Source: CALNYZ01 sp942490945 (lineage in GTDB: Bacteria > Pseudomonadota > Gammaproteobacteria > UBA6429 > Thiohalophilaceae). Taken from it: 64,000 nt of DNA. Where the stretch lies: the NCBI GenBank assembly GCA_942490945.1, contig CALNYZ010000018.1, forward strand, positions 806,001-870,000, written 5' to 3'. Below are positions 50,986 to 59,771 of this stretch, in pieces (within the stretch, counting starts at the first letter, position 1; every line of letters starts with the position of its first letter). The notes under the pieces are model-generated. The model had not been told where the DNA came from, ran no database searches, and worked only from the letters and a program-made list of their open reading frames with translations. Made by a program: the position numbers and the translations under genes.

Positions 50986-51599
50986 GTAGCAGCACATGCT
51001 TGCCGTGTGCGTACAAGTTAAGTTATCCGGTCGGATAATTTACTCTACATATACACCAAAGTAGTTCTCTACAAATATTACATCATATCCTCATATCCCC
51101 ATATTCACCTGAACTATCAGTCACGGCAATCGCGCAATGCTCTGCCGTATATAAAATTCGCCACGATGTAATCAGGTTGCATTTATCAATCTGATAAAGC
51201 GCGATCAAGCCACAAGTACCATCCAAAAACACGCCGTTTAGACAAATTCTATTTAATTGTCTGCTGATTTATAGCGTCGGTTAGCGACTGGTGAGACATA
51301 AAAGTTATCAGCGGAATAACCAGCAAAGTATCGGTAAGTCATTGTGATATCGCATGTTTTTTGGGTTAACAATATGTTGGGACTGCTATTTAAATCAACA
51401 AACCAGAAATATAATTTTTATTGTTTCCTGAAAGCAGAATATTGGGAGCCCAGATTAAATATTACTTTAGTTCTAATTCCATTTGACGATAACCAAAGTC
51501 AGGAAAGGCATTTATGCCAGTTTCTGCGGGTCATGCAGGGACAGTTGCCGGAGAGCAAGGGTTTTAGTCCAGGATATAACACAAACTAAGGTGAGAATT
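50986..51599 (+). other. Intergenic region upstream of the chemosensory-like operon
   Basis: These 614 bases contain no convincing gene; a short open frame at 51344-51589 lacks a ribosome site and family features. The region must hold the promoter for the following five-gene operon. I find no clear sigma-28 or sigma-54 element. GGTGAGAATT just before 51600 is the ribosome site of the kinase. Confidence 0.5.
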
Positions 51600-54500
51600 A
51601 TGATGTCGAATATTTGCAATGTGCTTTCCAAATTCAGCATCCGACAAAAAATATGGATAAGCTTCGGTTCGCTTATCGGCCTGCTGGTCACCGTGGGGGT
51701 GATTGCCCATAGCAGCCTCAATGCCAATGCGAAAAAACTGTCCGAACTGGTTAACGAAGTTCAACCTGCTGCGACCTTGTCCTTACGCCTGGTCGACCAG
51801 CTTGACCGCGCCTCTGCCTCACTGGGTTTCTATTTATTAAGCAAAGAAGATTTACATAAGAAAGACTACCTGAATTATCTCGAGAAGATTGAAATTTCGG
51901 CAGTGGATTTGAAAAAAATGAAGGTGGTAGAGCGTAACCCGGAGACACTCAAACTGGTCGCAGAAGTACAGGAAGGCATTACCAAGTTGCAGGGTTTCAA
52001 GGAACGCATGCTGGTGTATGCGATTGACCAGAACGAGAACATCTCGGCGATGAAACTGGCGGGCCGCGAAGTAAATCCGCGTGTGCAGCAATTATTGACC
52101 GCATTGCAGCAAATGATTATGTCTGAACAGAATGAAGCTGCAAGCCCACTAAGAAGAAAGATATTACTCGATATATATTCCTTACGCACTAACCTCGCAA
52201 GCGCAGTGAATGAATTACGACTCTATCTTGCATTCCGACGTCCAGAAGTAATTAATAATTTTAATAATTTTGTTGAGCTGCTAGAGAAAGATGTTGCAAG
52301 GCTTAACAAATATACAGATACACAATTAACGTTTGAGCAAGATGAAGCGAGAACAACGTTTAATGAAGTCTATCCGGTGTATTTCAAATTGGCACGCCAG
52401 GCAATGGCAATGCACGGCCGCGAAGACTGGCGTATGGATGCGTATACCATACGTAAAGAAATTTCCCCCTTGTTGGTGACCATTCAGGATAAATTAAATA
52501 ATCTGGTTGAAAGCCAGAACAAGAAGTCGATTGCGGACAGCAATGTATTAACTGATCAAGTCCGTAGCACGCAAATATTGGTGGCAAGTTTAATCGGCTT
52601 TGGTTTGCTGGCATCAGTACTGGTCGGCGTGTTGTTGTCTCGTGCCATTAATAACCCGATTGATGAACTGAAAGCCAGCGCAGAAGAACTTGCCAATGGC
52701 AATCTGGATCGGGAAATTGATACTGCACGTCAGGACGAACTGGGTGCCCTGGCACGTGCTTTTGCGAATATGCGGGATTCAATCAAACGTAAAATTGAAG
52801 ACTTGCGTGTACTCAATCATACCGGTGAACATCTGGCCGGGTTACATAGTCAGATAAATGCCTTGCAAACCGCATTGAAAGTGATGGGCGAGCAAACCAA
52901 TGTACAGTGGGGTTCGGTTTATCTGTTTGACAAGGAAAAGAACGAACTGGAAGTGAAAGCCTATTATCCGGAGCGTGATGATGTCGATCACGATAATGTC
53001 AAAACTTTCCGTCTTGGTGAAGGTATTGCCGGCAAGGCAGCAAAAGATAACAAGGTTATCTACATACCTGACAGTCGACTTGATGAAAACTTTGTTGCCA
53101 GTGGCCATGATGATGAACCGCGTGCCATTGTATGTGTGCCAATGGCCGATAATGGCGAAGTATTCGGTGTCATGAACTTTACCGGTGAAGTTGGCAAGGT
53201 TAAATTTGAAAAGACCGATGCTGAATTTGCCGAGACCATTTCTCGCATGACAGTGGTGACCTACAAGAACATTCAGATGCTGAATGTGATTGAAGAACAA
53301 AACCGCACCCTGGAACAAAAAGTTAATGAGCGTACTGCAGAGTTGGCGACCAAAACCAATGACATTAATAACATGCTACAAAACATGCACCAGGGTATTT
53401 TCACCATCGACAAGGAAACATTTGTGCACCCTGAATACTCGGCCTATCTGGAAAAAATTCTCGATACCGACAAGATTGCGGAAGAAGATGCGATTGGTAT
53501 GTTGTTCAGTCGTAGCGACCTGGGCTCGAATGCGATCGATCAGGTGTCTGCTGCACTCGGAGCCATTATGGGTGAAGATTCCATGATGTTTGATTTTAAC
53601 AAACATTGTTTTGTGAAAGAGTTTAAGAAAACCACCAAGGCAGGGAATGAAAAGATCCTGGAACTGGATTGGGATCCAATCATCAGTCAGCAAGATACCA
53701 TCGAGAAAGTCATGGTGACGGTTCGCGATGTGACCGACTTGCGTGGCTTACAGGCTGAAGCTGAACAACAGAAATGGGAACTGGATATCATCGGACAGAT
53801 TCTTGCGGCGACACCGAAGAAGTTCGAGAAGTTTGTTAAATCTGCATATGAGTATATTGAAGAAAATGCCAAAGTCATTGATGAAATGAAATCGATTGAC
53901 AAGGAAAATATTTCCTTATTGTTCCGTAACATGCATACCATCAAAGGTAATGCGCGTACTTATGGATTTAAATACATCGTCGATCTGGTACATGATGCGG
54001 AAAGCACCTATGACCATATGCGTAAGGATGAAAATGCCGAGTTTGACAAGGACAAGCTGGTGTCTGAATTAACCGGCGTCAGGGATATTATCGAAACGCA
54101 TAACAAGATATACCGGGAAAAACTGGCCATGGATGACGTGGAAGGCGTGTTCCTTGATACCGAGCTGGCCCAGTTTGCAATGGATGCTATCATGAGTATT
54201 GATTCCAACAATAAATCCAGTCTCGTTAATGGCGTTAACAAGATCAAGAATGTTGTCAAGGCAGTTGGCACAGAGACCTTGCGTGGTACGCTGGATGGTC
54301 TGGTTAAATCCATACCTGAACTCGCCAAAAATCTGCACAAGGAAGTACCGGATGTGCATATCCATGATCACGGGATTCGTCTGAACCCGGAAATTACCAA
54401 TGTCGTAAAAGATGTGTTCACACATTGTCTGCGTAACTCACTTGACCATGGTATAGAAACCGCCGAAGAACGCCTGCAAAAAGACAAGGCACCACAAGGC

Positions 54501-54866
54501 AGCATCACGATTGATCTTGAACAGGTGGCGGGTGAAGTGGTGTTCAGTTTATATGACGATGGTCGCGGATTACCGCTGGAAAAAATTCGTCAAAAGGCAA
54601 TCGATGCAGGCATTATCAAGAAAAAAGAAAAAATCAGTGATAAACATATTGCTGAATTAATTTTCCACTCTGGGTTGTCAACTGCAGATAGTGTCAGTGA
54701 TGTATCTGGACGTGGTGTTGGCATGGATGCAGTACGCAAGTTCCTGCAGAAAGCGGGCGGTAATATTGAAATTGAATTAAAAGGTAAGCCGGAAGGTGAG
54801 CACGGTTTTGTGCAGTTCGTTTCGAAAATTACCTTGCCTGCCGAGTCCTATGTAAAAGTAGCCTGA
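51600..54866 (+). CDS. Membrane CheA-like hybrid kinase (HAMP-GAF-Hpt-ATPase)
   Basis: A 1088-residue kinase. Order: first membrane helix (about 15-40; SFGSLIGLLVTVGVIAH), a long helical periplasmic domain (about 41-320), second helix (about 323-345), HAMP (LSRAINNPIDELKASAEELA), coiled coil, GAF (about 425-570; GEGIAGKAAKDNKVIYIPDS), a second coiled coil, a PAS-like region (about 600-730), an Hpt domain with phospho-acceptor His779 in MHTIKGNARTYGF, and a CheA-type ATPase (Asn946 in HCLRNSLDHG, DDGRGLPL, GRGVGMDAVRKF). There is no HisKA domain, no CheW-like C-terminal domain and no receiver. It merges receptor and CheA roles in one protein. The start is one of two ATGs behind GGTGAGAATT. Confidence 0.9.
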   Translation: MMSNICNVLSKFSIRQKIWISFGSLIGLLVTVGVIAHSSLNANAKKLSELVNEVQPAATLSLRLVDQLDRASASLGFYLLSKEDLHKKDYLNYLEKIEISAVDLKKMKVVERNPETLKLVAEVQEGITKLQGFKERMLVYAIDQNENISAMKLAGREVNPRVQQLLTALQQMIMSEQNEAASPLRRKILLDIYSLRTNLASAVNELRLYLAFRRPEVINNFNNFVELLEKDVARLNKYTDTQLTFEQDEARTTFNEVYPVYFKLARQAMAMHGREDWRMDAYTIRKEISPLLVTIQDKLNNLVESQNKKSIADSNVLTDQVRSTQILVASLIGFGLLASVLVGVLLSRAINNPIDELKASAEELANGNLDREIDTARQDELGALARAFANMRDSIKRKIEDLRVLNHTGEHLAGLHSQINALQTALKVMGEQTNVQWGSVYLFDKEKNELEVKAYYPERDDVDHDNVKTFRLGEGIAGKAAKDNKVIYIPDSRLDENFVASGHDDEPRAIVCVPMADNGEVFGVMNFTGEVGKVKFEKTDAEFAETISRMTVVTYKNIQMLNVIEEQNRTLEQKVNERTAELATKTNDINNMLQNMHQGIFTIDKETFVHPEYSAYLEKILDTDKIAEEDAIGMLFSRSDLGSNAIDQVSAALGAIMGEDSMMFDFNKHCFVKEFKKTTKAGNEKILELDWDPIISQQDTIEKVMVTVRDVTDLRGLQAEAEQQKWELDIIGQILAATPKKFEKFVKSAYEYIEENAKVIDEMKSIDKENISLLFRNMHTIKGNARTYGFKYIVDLVHDAESTYDHMRKDENAEFDKDKLVSELTGVRDIIETHNKIYREKLAMDDVEGVFLDTELAQFAMDAIMSIDSNNKSSLVNGVNKIKNVVKAVGTETLRGTLDGLVKSIPELAKNLHKEVPDVHIHDHGIRLNPEITNVVKDVFTHCLRNSLDHGIETAEERLQKDKAPQGSITIDLEQVAGEVVFSLYDDGRGLPLEKIRQKAIDAGIIKKKEKISDKHIAELIFHSGLSTADSVSDVSGRGVGMDAVRKFLQKAGGNIEIELKGKPEGEHGFVQFVSKITLPAESYVKVA

Positions 54867-54882
54867 CCAGAAGGATCTGAAG

Positions 54883-55638
54883 ATGATATACGGATTGATT
54901 GCAGTTGCACTTTTACTTGGCCTTGGTTTGGGCGGGTTGGGCTACAAGTTATATTTTGAGAAAAGAAATATAAAGCCTTACATTGACCAGGTCGATGAAT
55001 TGAACCGAACCATGTCTACCATGGTGCCACTATCGGAACGGCAAGATATCGAGTCTGAATATCAAAATCGGATTGCTGCGCTTAATAATGATTACGAATC
55101 AAAACTGGAGTCTGTACGACAGGAAAATAATGATCTGCAGTCATCAGTCAATGAGATAAGGTCGGATTATGAGTCCAGGTTAAATTCTGTCAATAACACA
55201 CGAGACGAAATTGCATCCCATGTTGAAGAAGTGCAGGCTCAGCTTAATAAGGAAACCCAGCATCTGCTAAATATGGTCACGACATTCAACCGTTGGGATG
55301 ATGAAATGACCAAGTTGATGACACATAACAGTCAGATGCAGGATCAAAATAATCAATTTTCAAATATTGTTAAACAGATCATTATTCTGGCACTAAATGC
55401 ATCAATTGAGGCAGCAAGAGCCGGAGAAGCGGGTCGTGGATTTGCTGTTGTTGCGGATGAAGTAAAGGAATTGGCGTCGCGATCCGAGCACCTGAGCGGC
55501 AGTTACAAGGAAAATCTGCACAAGAACGACATGATCACAACGGCAACTTTTCAGGACGTACAGGCTAGCGGCAAAATGATTCTGACTGCCATCCATACGA
55601 TCAGTTCATTGGTCGGTAAGCTCAAGGCAGCCGGTTAG
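54883..55638 (+). CDS. Miniature MCP-like signalling protein
   Basis: A 251-residue protein with one N-terminal membrane helix (IYGLIAVALLLGLGLGGLGYK), a long coiled coil (residues 35-150) and the MCP hairpin tip: IILALNASIEAARAGEAGRG followed by FAVVADEVKELASRSE. It has no periplasmic ligand domain and no HAMP, so it cannot be a classic receptor; it may cluster or stimulate the kinase from the inner face. It lies 16 bases after the kinase gene and 3 bases before the CheX-like gene. Confidence 0.87.
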   Translation: MIYGLIAVALLLGLGLGGLGYKLYFEKRNIKPYIDQVDELNRTMSTMVPLSERQDIESEYQNRIAALNNDYESKLESVRQENNDLQSSVNEIRSDYESRLNSVNNTRDEIASHVEEVQAQLNKETQHLLNMVTTFNRWDDEMTKLMTHNSQMQDQNNQFSNIVKQIIILALNASIEAARAGEAGRGFAVVADEVKELASRSEHLSGSYKENLHKNDMITTATFQDVQASGKMILTAIHTISSLVGKLKAAG

Positions 55639-55641
55639 GTT

Positions 55642-56211
55642 ATGGCAGGAATCGTCACACACGATGCGAAATCAGGCTTTTCAAGTCTGCTGTCAGATTG
55701 CCTGAAGGAATCGTTCAAAGTGGCAGACACCGAAGTGAAAATGAAAAAAGTTCCCAGCCTGACTGACATTGACGAAAAAGAATTTATCATGTTGACGGTG
55801 TCGTCATATACATTTCGTATTTTCACTATTCTGCATTTTACACGAAATGACGCGACCATGGATTATGTTTCAACGGCATTAAAAATGTCACGAGAAAATC
55901 TCGAAGAATCAAAATATTATGACTATCTCGGTGAGGTGGGTAATACATTTTGTGGCGCGTTTAAACGCGAACTGGGTCGTTATTTCCCGCATCTGGGTAT
56001 GTCAACGCCGAACAGACTGGCAAAAGGTAGCCTGTCATATATGCATGACATGGATTTTGAATATGATGATCATTACGAAACACGCATTGATGGCAAGGCC
56101 AGCTTTTATGCAAGCATGTTCATCAGCGCTTATTCGGAACTCGATTTTCGAATTCCAGTTAACAGCCGGTTTGATGAAGACGTCAATACTGGCGCATTAG
56201 AAATGTTTTAA
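55642..56211 (+). CDS. CheX-like chemotaxis phosphatase
   Basis: A 189-residue protein whose motif LGEVGNTFCGAFKRELG (Glu98, Asn101) matches the E-x-x-N catalytic pair of CheC/CheX/FliY phosphatases that dephosphorylate CheY. Flanking strands (FIMLTVSSYTFRIFTILHFT; DGKASFYASMFISAYSEL) fit the CheX fold. It ends ALEMF, and the next CheX-like protein ends SLEFF, a shared C-terminal pattern that may be a docking tail. Confidence 0.78.
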   Translation: MAGIVTHDAKSGFSSLLSDCLKESFKVADTEVKMKKVPSLTDIDEKEFIMLTVSSYTFRIFTILHFTRNDATMDYVSTALKMSRENLEESKYYDYLGEVGNTFCGAFKRELGRYFPHLGMSTPNRLAKGSLSYMHDMDFEYDDHYETRIDGKASFYASMFISAYSELDFRIPVNSRFDEDVNTGALEMF

Positions 56212-56228
56212 CGAACAGGGGTACAGGT

Positions 56229-57242
56229 ATGTCGTCAAATACAGCAAATTTAACACAGTCTGAAATGGCAGATAGTGACTCAATCGTCAGCCATGTGCTG
56301 GTTTATGATGTGAGTGATTACGCTCTCGATCGACTGAAACAATTTTGTTCGAACAATTCTTTGGTCGGCTTGCGGGCGCAGTCTTCGAATATGGAAGAAG
56401 TATTAGGTTCACATATCCATCTCGGAGCTGTTTTTCTGAGTGAAGAACCGGATGAAACAGGTATGTCCGGTATAGAAATCGCCATATCAATACATAAACT
56501 CAGACCTGAGTTACCGATATTTTTACGGCGCAATGATGTCTCACATGTTAATGATTTACCAAAAGAACTGCAGTCAATCTTTGCCGGCGCCTATCAGAAC
56601 GAGACATTTGATACGCTAAAAGAAATGGTTGATAGATACCTGTTTAGTCTGCATTATCCGGAAGAACTGGTGAGCGGCATCAAAGCACTGTCGCTTGATG
56701 TATTAAAAGCCTCATTCAAAGACATGGAAGTATTTTGTGATACACCATACATCATCAAGGATAAAATTATCTATGGTGAGTTATTCAGCCTGATGCCCAT
56801 TGAGAGTAACTGGTGTCGTGGCTATATGATGATTCAGACAGAAGAGCGCAGCATGATGGACGCGATTCGGGCAGGCAAGACACAGCTGCGGCCTCTGGAT
56901 CCGGATTTTCGCGAAGTGAATACGTTACTCAGTGAAATATCAAATATGGCCTGGGGTGGATTTAAATCACGCTATATTACTGATAATGATAACGAAGAAA
57001 AGCTTTCACATCGAATACAGGTGCCGATTATTATTAATCACAGTCATAAATATGTATCTTTTGGCTCAAACGAGCCACAGCTGTGTTATCGGTATACATT
57101 GATTGATCCGCACGGTCAGGTTTCGCCGGTATCGCTGTATCAAAAATTTGTATTCAGTCTAAGCTGGTCGCCGGAAAAGTTTAAAGAAAGTCAGCAAGAG
57201 GTCGATGATCTTGTTAGCAGTGGATCATTGGAATTCTTTTAA
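56229..57242 (+). CDS. Receiver-like / CheX-like fusion protein
   Basis: A 337-residue protein. The N-terminal part (about 20-145; HVLVYDVSDYALDRLKQFCS, LGAVFLSEEPDETGMSGIEIA) has a receiver-like layout, but the usual phospho-Asp position is replaced around FLSEEP, so it may be a pseudo-receiver. The C-terminal half (about 155-337) is CheX-like with SEISNMAWGGFKSRY (Glu236, Asn239). It may tie phosphatase activity to another input. It starts 17 bases after the previous gene. Confidence 0.72.
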   Translation: MSSNTANLTQSEMADSDSIVSHVLVYDVSDYALDRLKQFCSNNSLVGLRAQSSNMEEVLGSHIHLGAVFLSEEPDETGMSGIEIAISIHKLRPELPIFLRRNDVSHVNDLPKELQSIFAGAYQNETFDTLKEMVDRYLFSLHYPEELVSGIKALSLDVLKASFKDMEVFCDTPYIIKDKIIYGELFSLMPIESNWCRGYMMIQTEERSMMDAIRAGKTQLRPLDPDFREVNTLLSEISNMAWGGFKSRYITDNDNEEKLSHRIQVPIIINHSHKYVSFGSNEPQLCYRYTLIDPHGQVSPVSLYQKFVFSLSWSPEKFKESQQEVDDLVSSGSLEFF

Positions 57243-57286
57243 TACTGTTAGGTGAGAAGAGCAAATAACCAAGAAGGTGAAGTAAC

Positions 57287-57652
57287 ATGGCACAAATACT
57301 TGTGGTAGATGATTCAGACGCAGTACGTAATGAAGTTAGTGGTTTCTTGTCAGAAAATGGCTTTGATGTAGCGACTGCAGTAGACGGAAAAGATGGCTTG
57401 AGTAAGGTCGGTGCAGACTCCAGTTTAAAGCTGGTGTTCGCTGACGTAAACATGCCAAATATGGACGGCCTGACCATGGTTGAGAAAATCCGTAGTGACC
57501 TTGGGAATAGCGCAGTAAACATCATTATGCTGACAACAGAAAGTGATGCGAGCATGAAAGACCGGGGTAAAGCAGCAGGCGTAAAAGGATGGATCGTCAA
57601 ACCTTTTAATGGCCCAAATGTGCTGGATGCTGTCAAGAAAATGGTTGGTTAA
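57287..57652 (+). CDS. CheY-like response regulator
   Basis: A 121-residue stand-alone receiver with acidic pair Asp8/Asp9, phosphorylation site Asp53 (LVFADVNMPNMDG), Thr83 and Lys105 (WIVKPF), all in CheY positions. It has no output domain, so it presumably acts by protein contact, on a flagellar motor, pilus motor or enzyme. It is the last gene of the operon and is followed by a terminator. GAAGGTGAAGTAAC precedes the ATG. Confidence 0.94.
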   Translation: MAQILVVDDSDAVRNEVSGFLSENGFDVATAVDGKDGLSKVGADSSLKLVFADVNMPNMDGLTMVEKIRSDLGNSAVNIIMLTTESDASMKDRGKAAGVKGWIVKPFNGPNVLDAVKKMVG

Positions 57653-57728
57653 CAAAACTGATTAAATAAACCTTCGACTTCATGTCTTGTTTTCACAAGG
57701 CATTGTAAAATCTCATCTTGCAACATAT

Positions 57729-57757
57729 AAGGCAGAGTTTTCTCTGCCTTGTTATTT
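57729..57757 (+). terminator. Terminator of the chemosensory-like operon
   Basis: The stem AAGGCAGA / TCTGCCTT (57729-57736, 57743-57750) has a short loop and a T-rich tail (GTTATTT), 76 bases after the CheY stop. Confidence 0.75.
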
Positions 57758-57781
57758 CTGTGCGCATAATCATACTAGTGA

Positions 57782-57797
57782 TGTGATCATCATCACT
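57782..57797 (+). promoter_or_regulatory. CRP-like operator TGTGA-N6-TCACT
   Basis: TGTGATCATCATCACT matches the CRP consensus TGTGA-N6-TCACA except for the last base, and lies within a larger inverted repeat AGTGATG...CATCACT. It is 105 bases upstream of the secreted-protein gene at 57902. It may be bound by a CRP-family protein, perhaps not the one at 21860, whose recognition helix differs from CRP. Confidence 0.45.
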
Positions 57798-57874
57798 GAA
57801 TAGAACATTTCCCGATATAAATAGCAAAAACATGATCTGGACCTCATCCAGAATCCCAACCGCCGACTATGGTT

Positions 57875-57900
57875 ATTCAAGCCAAGGTGAGTGCTTGAAT
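57875..57900 (+). promoter_or_regulatory. Hairpin presenting the ribosome site of the gene at 57902
   Basis: A perfect 8-bp inverted repeat ATTCAAGC (57875-57882) / GCTTGAAT (57893-57900) holds AAGGTGAG in its 10-base loop and ends one base before the ATG. Such a structure could gate translation (temperature or protein binding), but this is inference. Confidence 0.45.
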
Positions 57901-57901
57901 T

Positions 57902-58678
57902 ATGAAATGGAAATTTTTTATTGTTATTGTTAGTTCTTTTGTCCTTCCTGTATCAGGGTTTGGCATGACGTACTATGCAGCTGTTGATGGCATGGATTCG
58001 AATTCAGGGACAGATCCGCAAAGTCCCTGGACCTTGCAGACGGCAATCAATGTCGCTGTAGCAGGGGATGAAATACAAATAAAAGGTGGCGATTTTAATC
58101 TTGTGAATACGTTGTTGTTGTCTGCATCGGGCACCGGAACCCTGCCGATTACTATCAAGCCATATAATAATGAAACGGTGACGCTCGCGGCGGTCGACTC
58201 TGCCAACAGTCAACTGGATTATGCAGTAATGATAAAAAATACAACCAACTCGCAACAACCATGGCTATTGCAGGATCTGAAAATAAAAGGCGGCAAAATT
58301 GCTGCAGTTAAAATCGCTTCGAAATATGTCAGTCTGGAAAATTTTCAATTTGAGCAGTATGCCGGTCAGTACGTGGAAATTGACGAGGATGTTGCGCTAT
58401 ATGTTACGGTGACCTTGAAAAATGACAGTAATGCGAATACATCAATACTCAACACAACGAATAATAACACTGTTCAGTCACAACAATCTGCCAGTTCCAA
58501 TACCGGTGCGCAGAGCACGGATGACTCGGGAGAACCTTCGGGTGAGTCAGGTGGCGGTGGGGGCTGTTCAGTACACAATGGCCAGGTTGATATTGGGCAA
58601 TTGTTGAATCTGTTTTTAATCATTATATTTTTTTATATGCGTAAGCTGTGGTTGCTTCTTAATCGGCCCCGTCAATAA
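57902..58678 (+). CDS. Exported beta-helix-like protein with C-terminal sorting-type tail
   Basis: A 258-residue protein with signal peptide (FFIVIVSSFVLPVSGFG), then a DUF1565/right-handed beta-helix start (YYAAVDGMDSNSGTDPQSPW, GDEIQIKGGDFNLVNTLLL, LPITIKPYNNETVTL), an Asn/Ser/Gln-rich linker and a C-terminal SGGGGGCSVHNGQ followed by a membrane helix (LLNLFLIIIFFYM) and basic end RKLWLLLNRPRQ. The Gly-Cys-helix-basic order resembles CTERM sorting signals (GlyGly-, MYXO- or JDVT-type) processed by intramembrane proteases. The helix domain is short compared with usual beta-helix proteins. Surface location is inferred. Confidence 0.75.
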   Translation: MKWKFFIVIVSSFVLPVSGFGMTYYAAVDGMDSNSGTDPQSPWTLQTAINVAVAGDEIQIKGGDFNLVNTLLLSASGTGTLPITIKPYNNETVTLAAVDSANSQLDYAVMIKNTTNSQQPWLLQDLKIKGGKIAAVKIASKYVSLENFQFEQYAGQYVEIDEDVALYVTVTLKNDSNANTSILNTTNNNTVQSQQSASSNTGAQSTDDSGEPSGESGGGGGCSVHNGQVDIGQLLNLFLIIIFFYMRKLWLLLNRPRQ

Positions 58679-58842
58679 GGTATATCCGTCATCAGTACAT
58701 AAATGATGGTTATCATGCCACGTCATTTTAATTGATTTCTAAATAGATAATTTATCGATTTATTTCCGGCATAAATTCTGTGGATGAATTGAAGTCCCAG
58801 TCAGGTTATCATGTACATATATTGAGATAGCGGGAGTACAAC

Positions 58843-59424
58843 ATGTTAACGGATCAAGCTTTGGATGTTCTTTTTCGTAATGCGCGAAGCCATAATGTCT
58901 GGACAGAAAAACCTGTCAGTGACACACAACTTGAAAAAATATATGAGTTGATGAAATGGGGCCCAACCAGCGCTAACTGTTGTCCTGCGCGATTTATTTT
59001 TGTCAAATCAGACGCTGCCAAACAACGATTAAAACCGTGCCTTGCAGAAGGCAATATTGAAAAATCCATGACTGCACCTGTGGTGATAATCTTTGGGATG
59101 GACCTCGAGTTTTATGAACATTTATCCACTCTGTTTCCACATACTGATGCAAAATCCTGGTATGCGGGAAAACCTGCCAAAATACAGGAAACTGCATTTA
59201 GAAACAGTTCGCTGCAAGCAGCTTACATGATGTTAGCTGCGCGAAGTATGGGTCTGGATTGTGGGCCAATGTCAGGATACGATAATGAAAAACTTGATGC
59301 TGAATTTTTTCCGGATGGAAAAATAAAATCCAATTTTATTTGTGCATTGGGTTATGGAAACGCTGAGAAATTACACCCGCGCGGTCCAAGATTATCGTTT
59401 TCGCAAACATCCCGGATTTTATGA
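58843..59424 (+). CDS. Nitroreductase family, malonic semialdehyde reductase-like (RutE/HadB)
   Basis: A 193-residue FMN oxidoreductase. MKWGPTSANCCPARFIFVKS and AYMMLAARSMGLDCGPMSGY with the C-terminal FICALGYGNAEKLHPRGPRL match RutE, which reduces malonic semialdehyde to 3-hydroxypropionate in uracil breakdown. No other rut genes are nearby, so it may work on other aldehydes. It stands alone with GGGAG before the ATG. Confidence 0.9.
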   Translation: MLTDQALDVLFRNARSHNVWTEKPVSDTQLEKIYELMKWGPTSANCCPARFIFVKSDAAKQRLKPCLAEGNIEKSMTAPVVIIFGMDLEFYEHLSTLFPHTDAKSWYAGKPAKIQETAFRNSSLQAAYMMLAARSMGLDCGPMSGYDNEKLDAEFFPDGKIKSNFICALGYGNAEKLHPRGPRLSFSQTSRIL

Positions 59425-59426
59425 TT

Positions 59427-59464
59427 AAAAAAATTCCCCGCTTACTGTTTTTATAAGCAGGGAA
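59427..59464 (-). terminator. Terminator for the minus-strand genes at 59.5-60.0 kb
   Basis: An 11-bp stem with one mismatch (59434-59444 / 59454-59464) is followed on the minus strand by seven T (59427-59433). It lies between the convergent rutE-like gene and the DUF6316-like gene. Confidence 0.65.
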
Positions 59465-59530
59465 AACTGCATGGCAGTTGTACTGGAGTTAACCTGACAG
59501 AGACTGTGAATATATAAATTAAACTGTTAC

Positions 59531-59764
59531 CTATCTGACAAGCTGCACAATGCCACAGCGCCGTAAAAACAGTTTTAATCCCTCTTTTGCAGCAAGCAAA
59601 TCCTTGTACGGGCCCTGTTCAATCCCCTCACGTGTATGGAAATACCATTCTGTCCCGACCGTATAAAAACGCTGATGACGGGTGGGTGCGGTACCATCTT
59701 CACCGTATCTTGTTATATTGTGCGTTCTGAACATTTGCGGATTGCCGGAATTTTCTAGTTTCAT
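59531..59764 (-). CDS. Small DUF6316-like protein (77 aa)
   Basis: The core RHQRFYTVGTEWYFHTREGI, then EQGPYKDLLAAKEGLKLFLR, shares the pattern of the protein at 46867-47064 (R-x-F/Y-x-V...WYF..REG...GP...). Function unknown. It ends near a terminator and follows a degenerate relative at 59772 after seven bases. Confidence 0.68.
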   Translation of the reverse strand: MKLENSGNPQMFRTHNITRYGEDGTAPTRHQRFYTVGTEWYFHTREGIEQGPYKDLLAAKEGLKLFLRRCGIVQLVR

Positions 59765-59771
59765 AATCAGG

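Noticed and set aside
51344..51589. 81-codon frame upstream of the CheA-like kinase
   Set aside because: No ribosome site, no domain, and it ends just before the kinase's own ribosome site; more likely untranslated leader.
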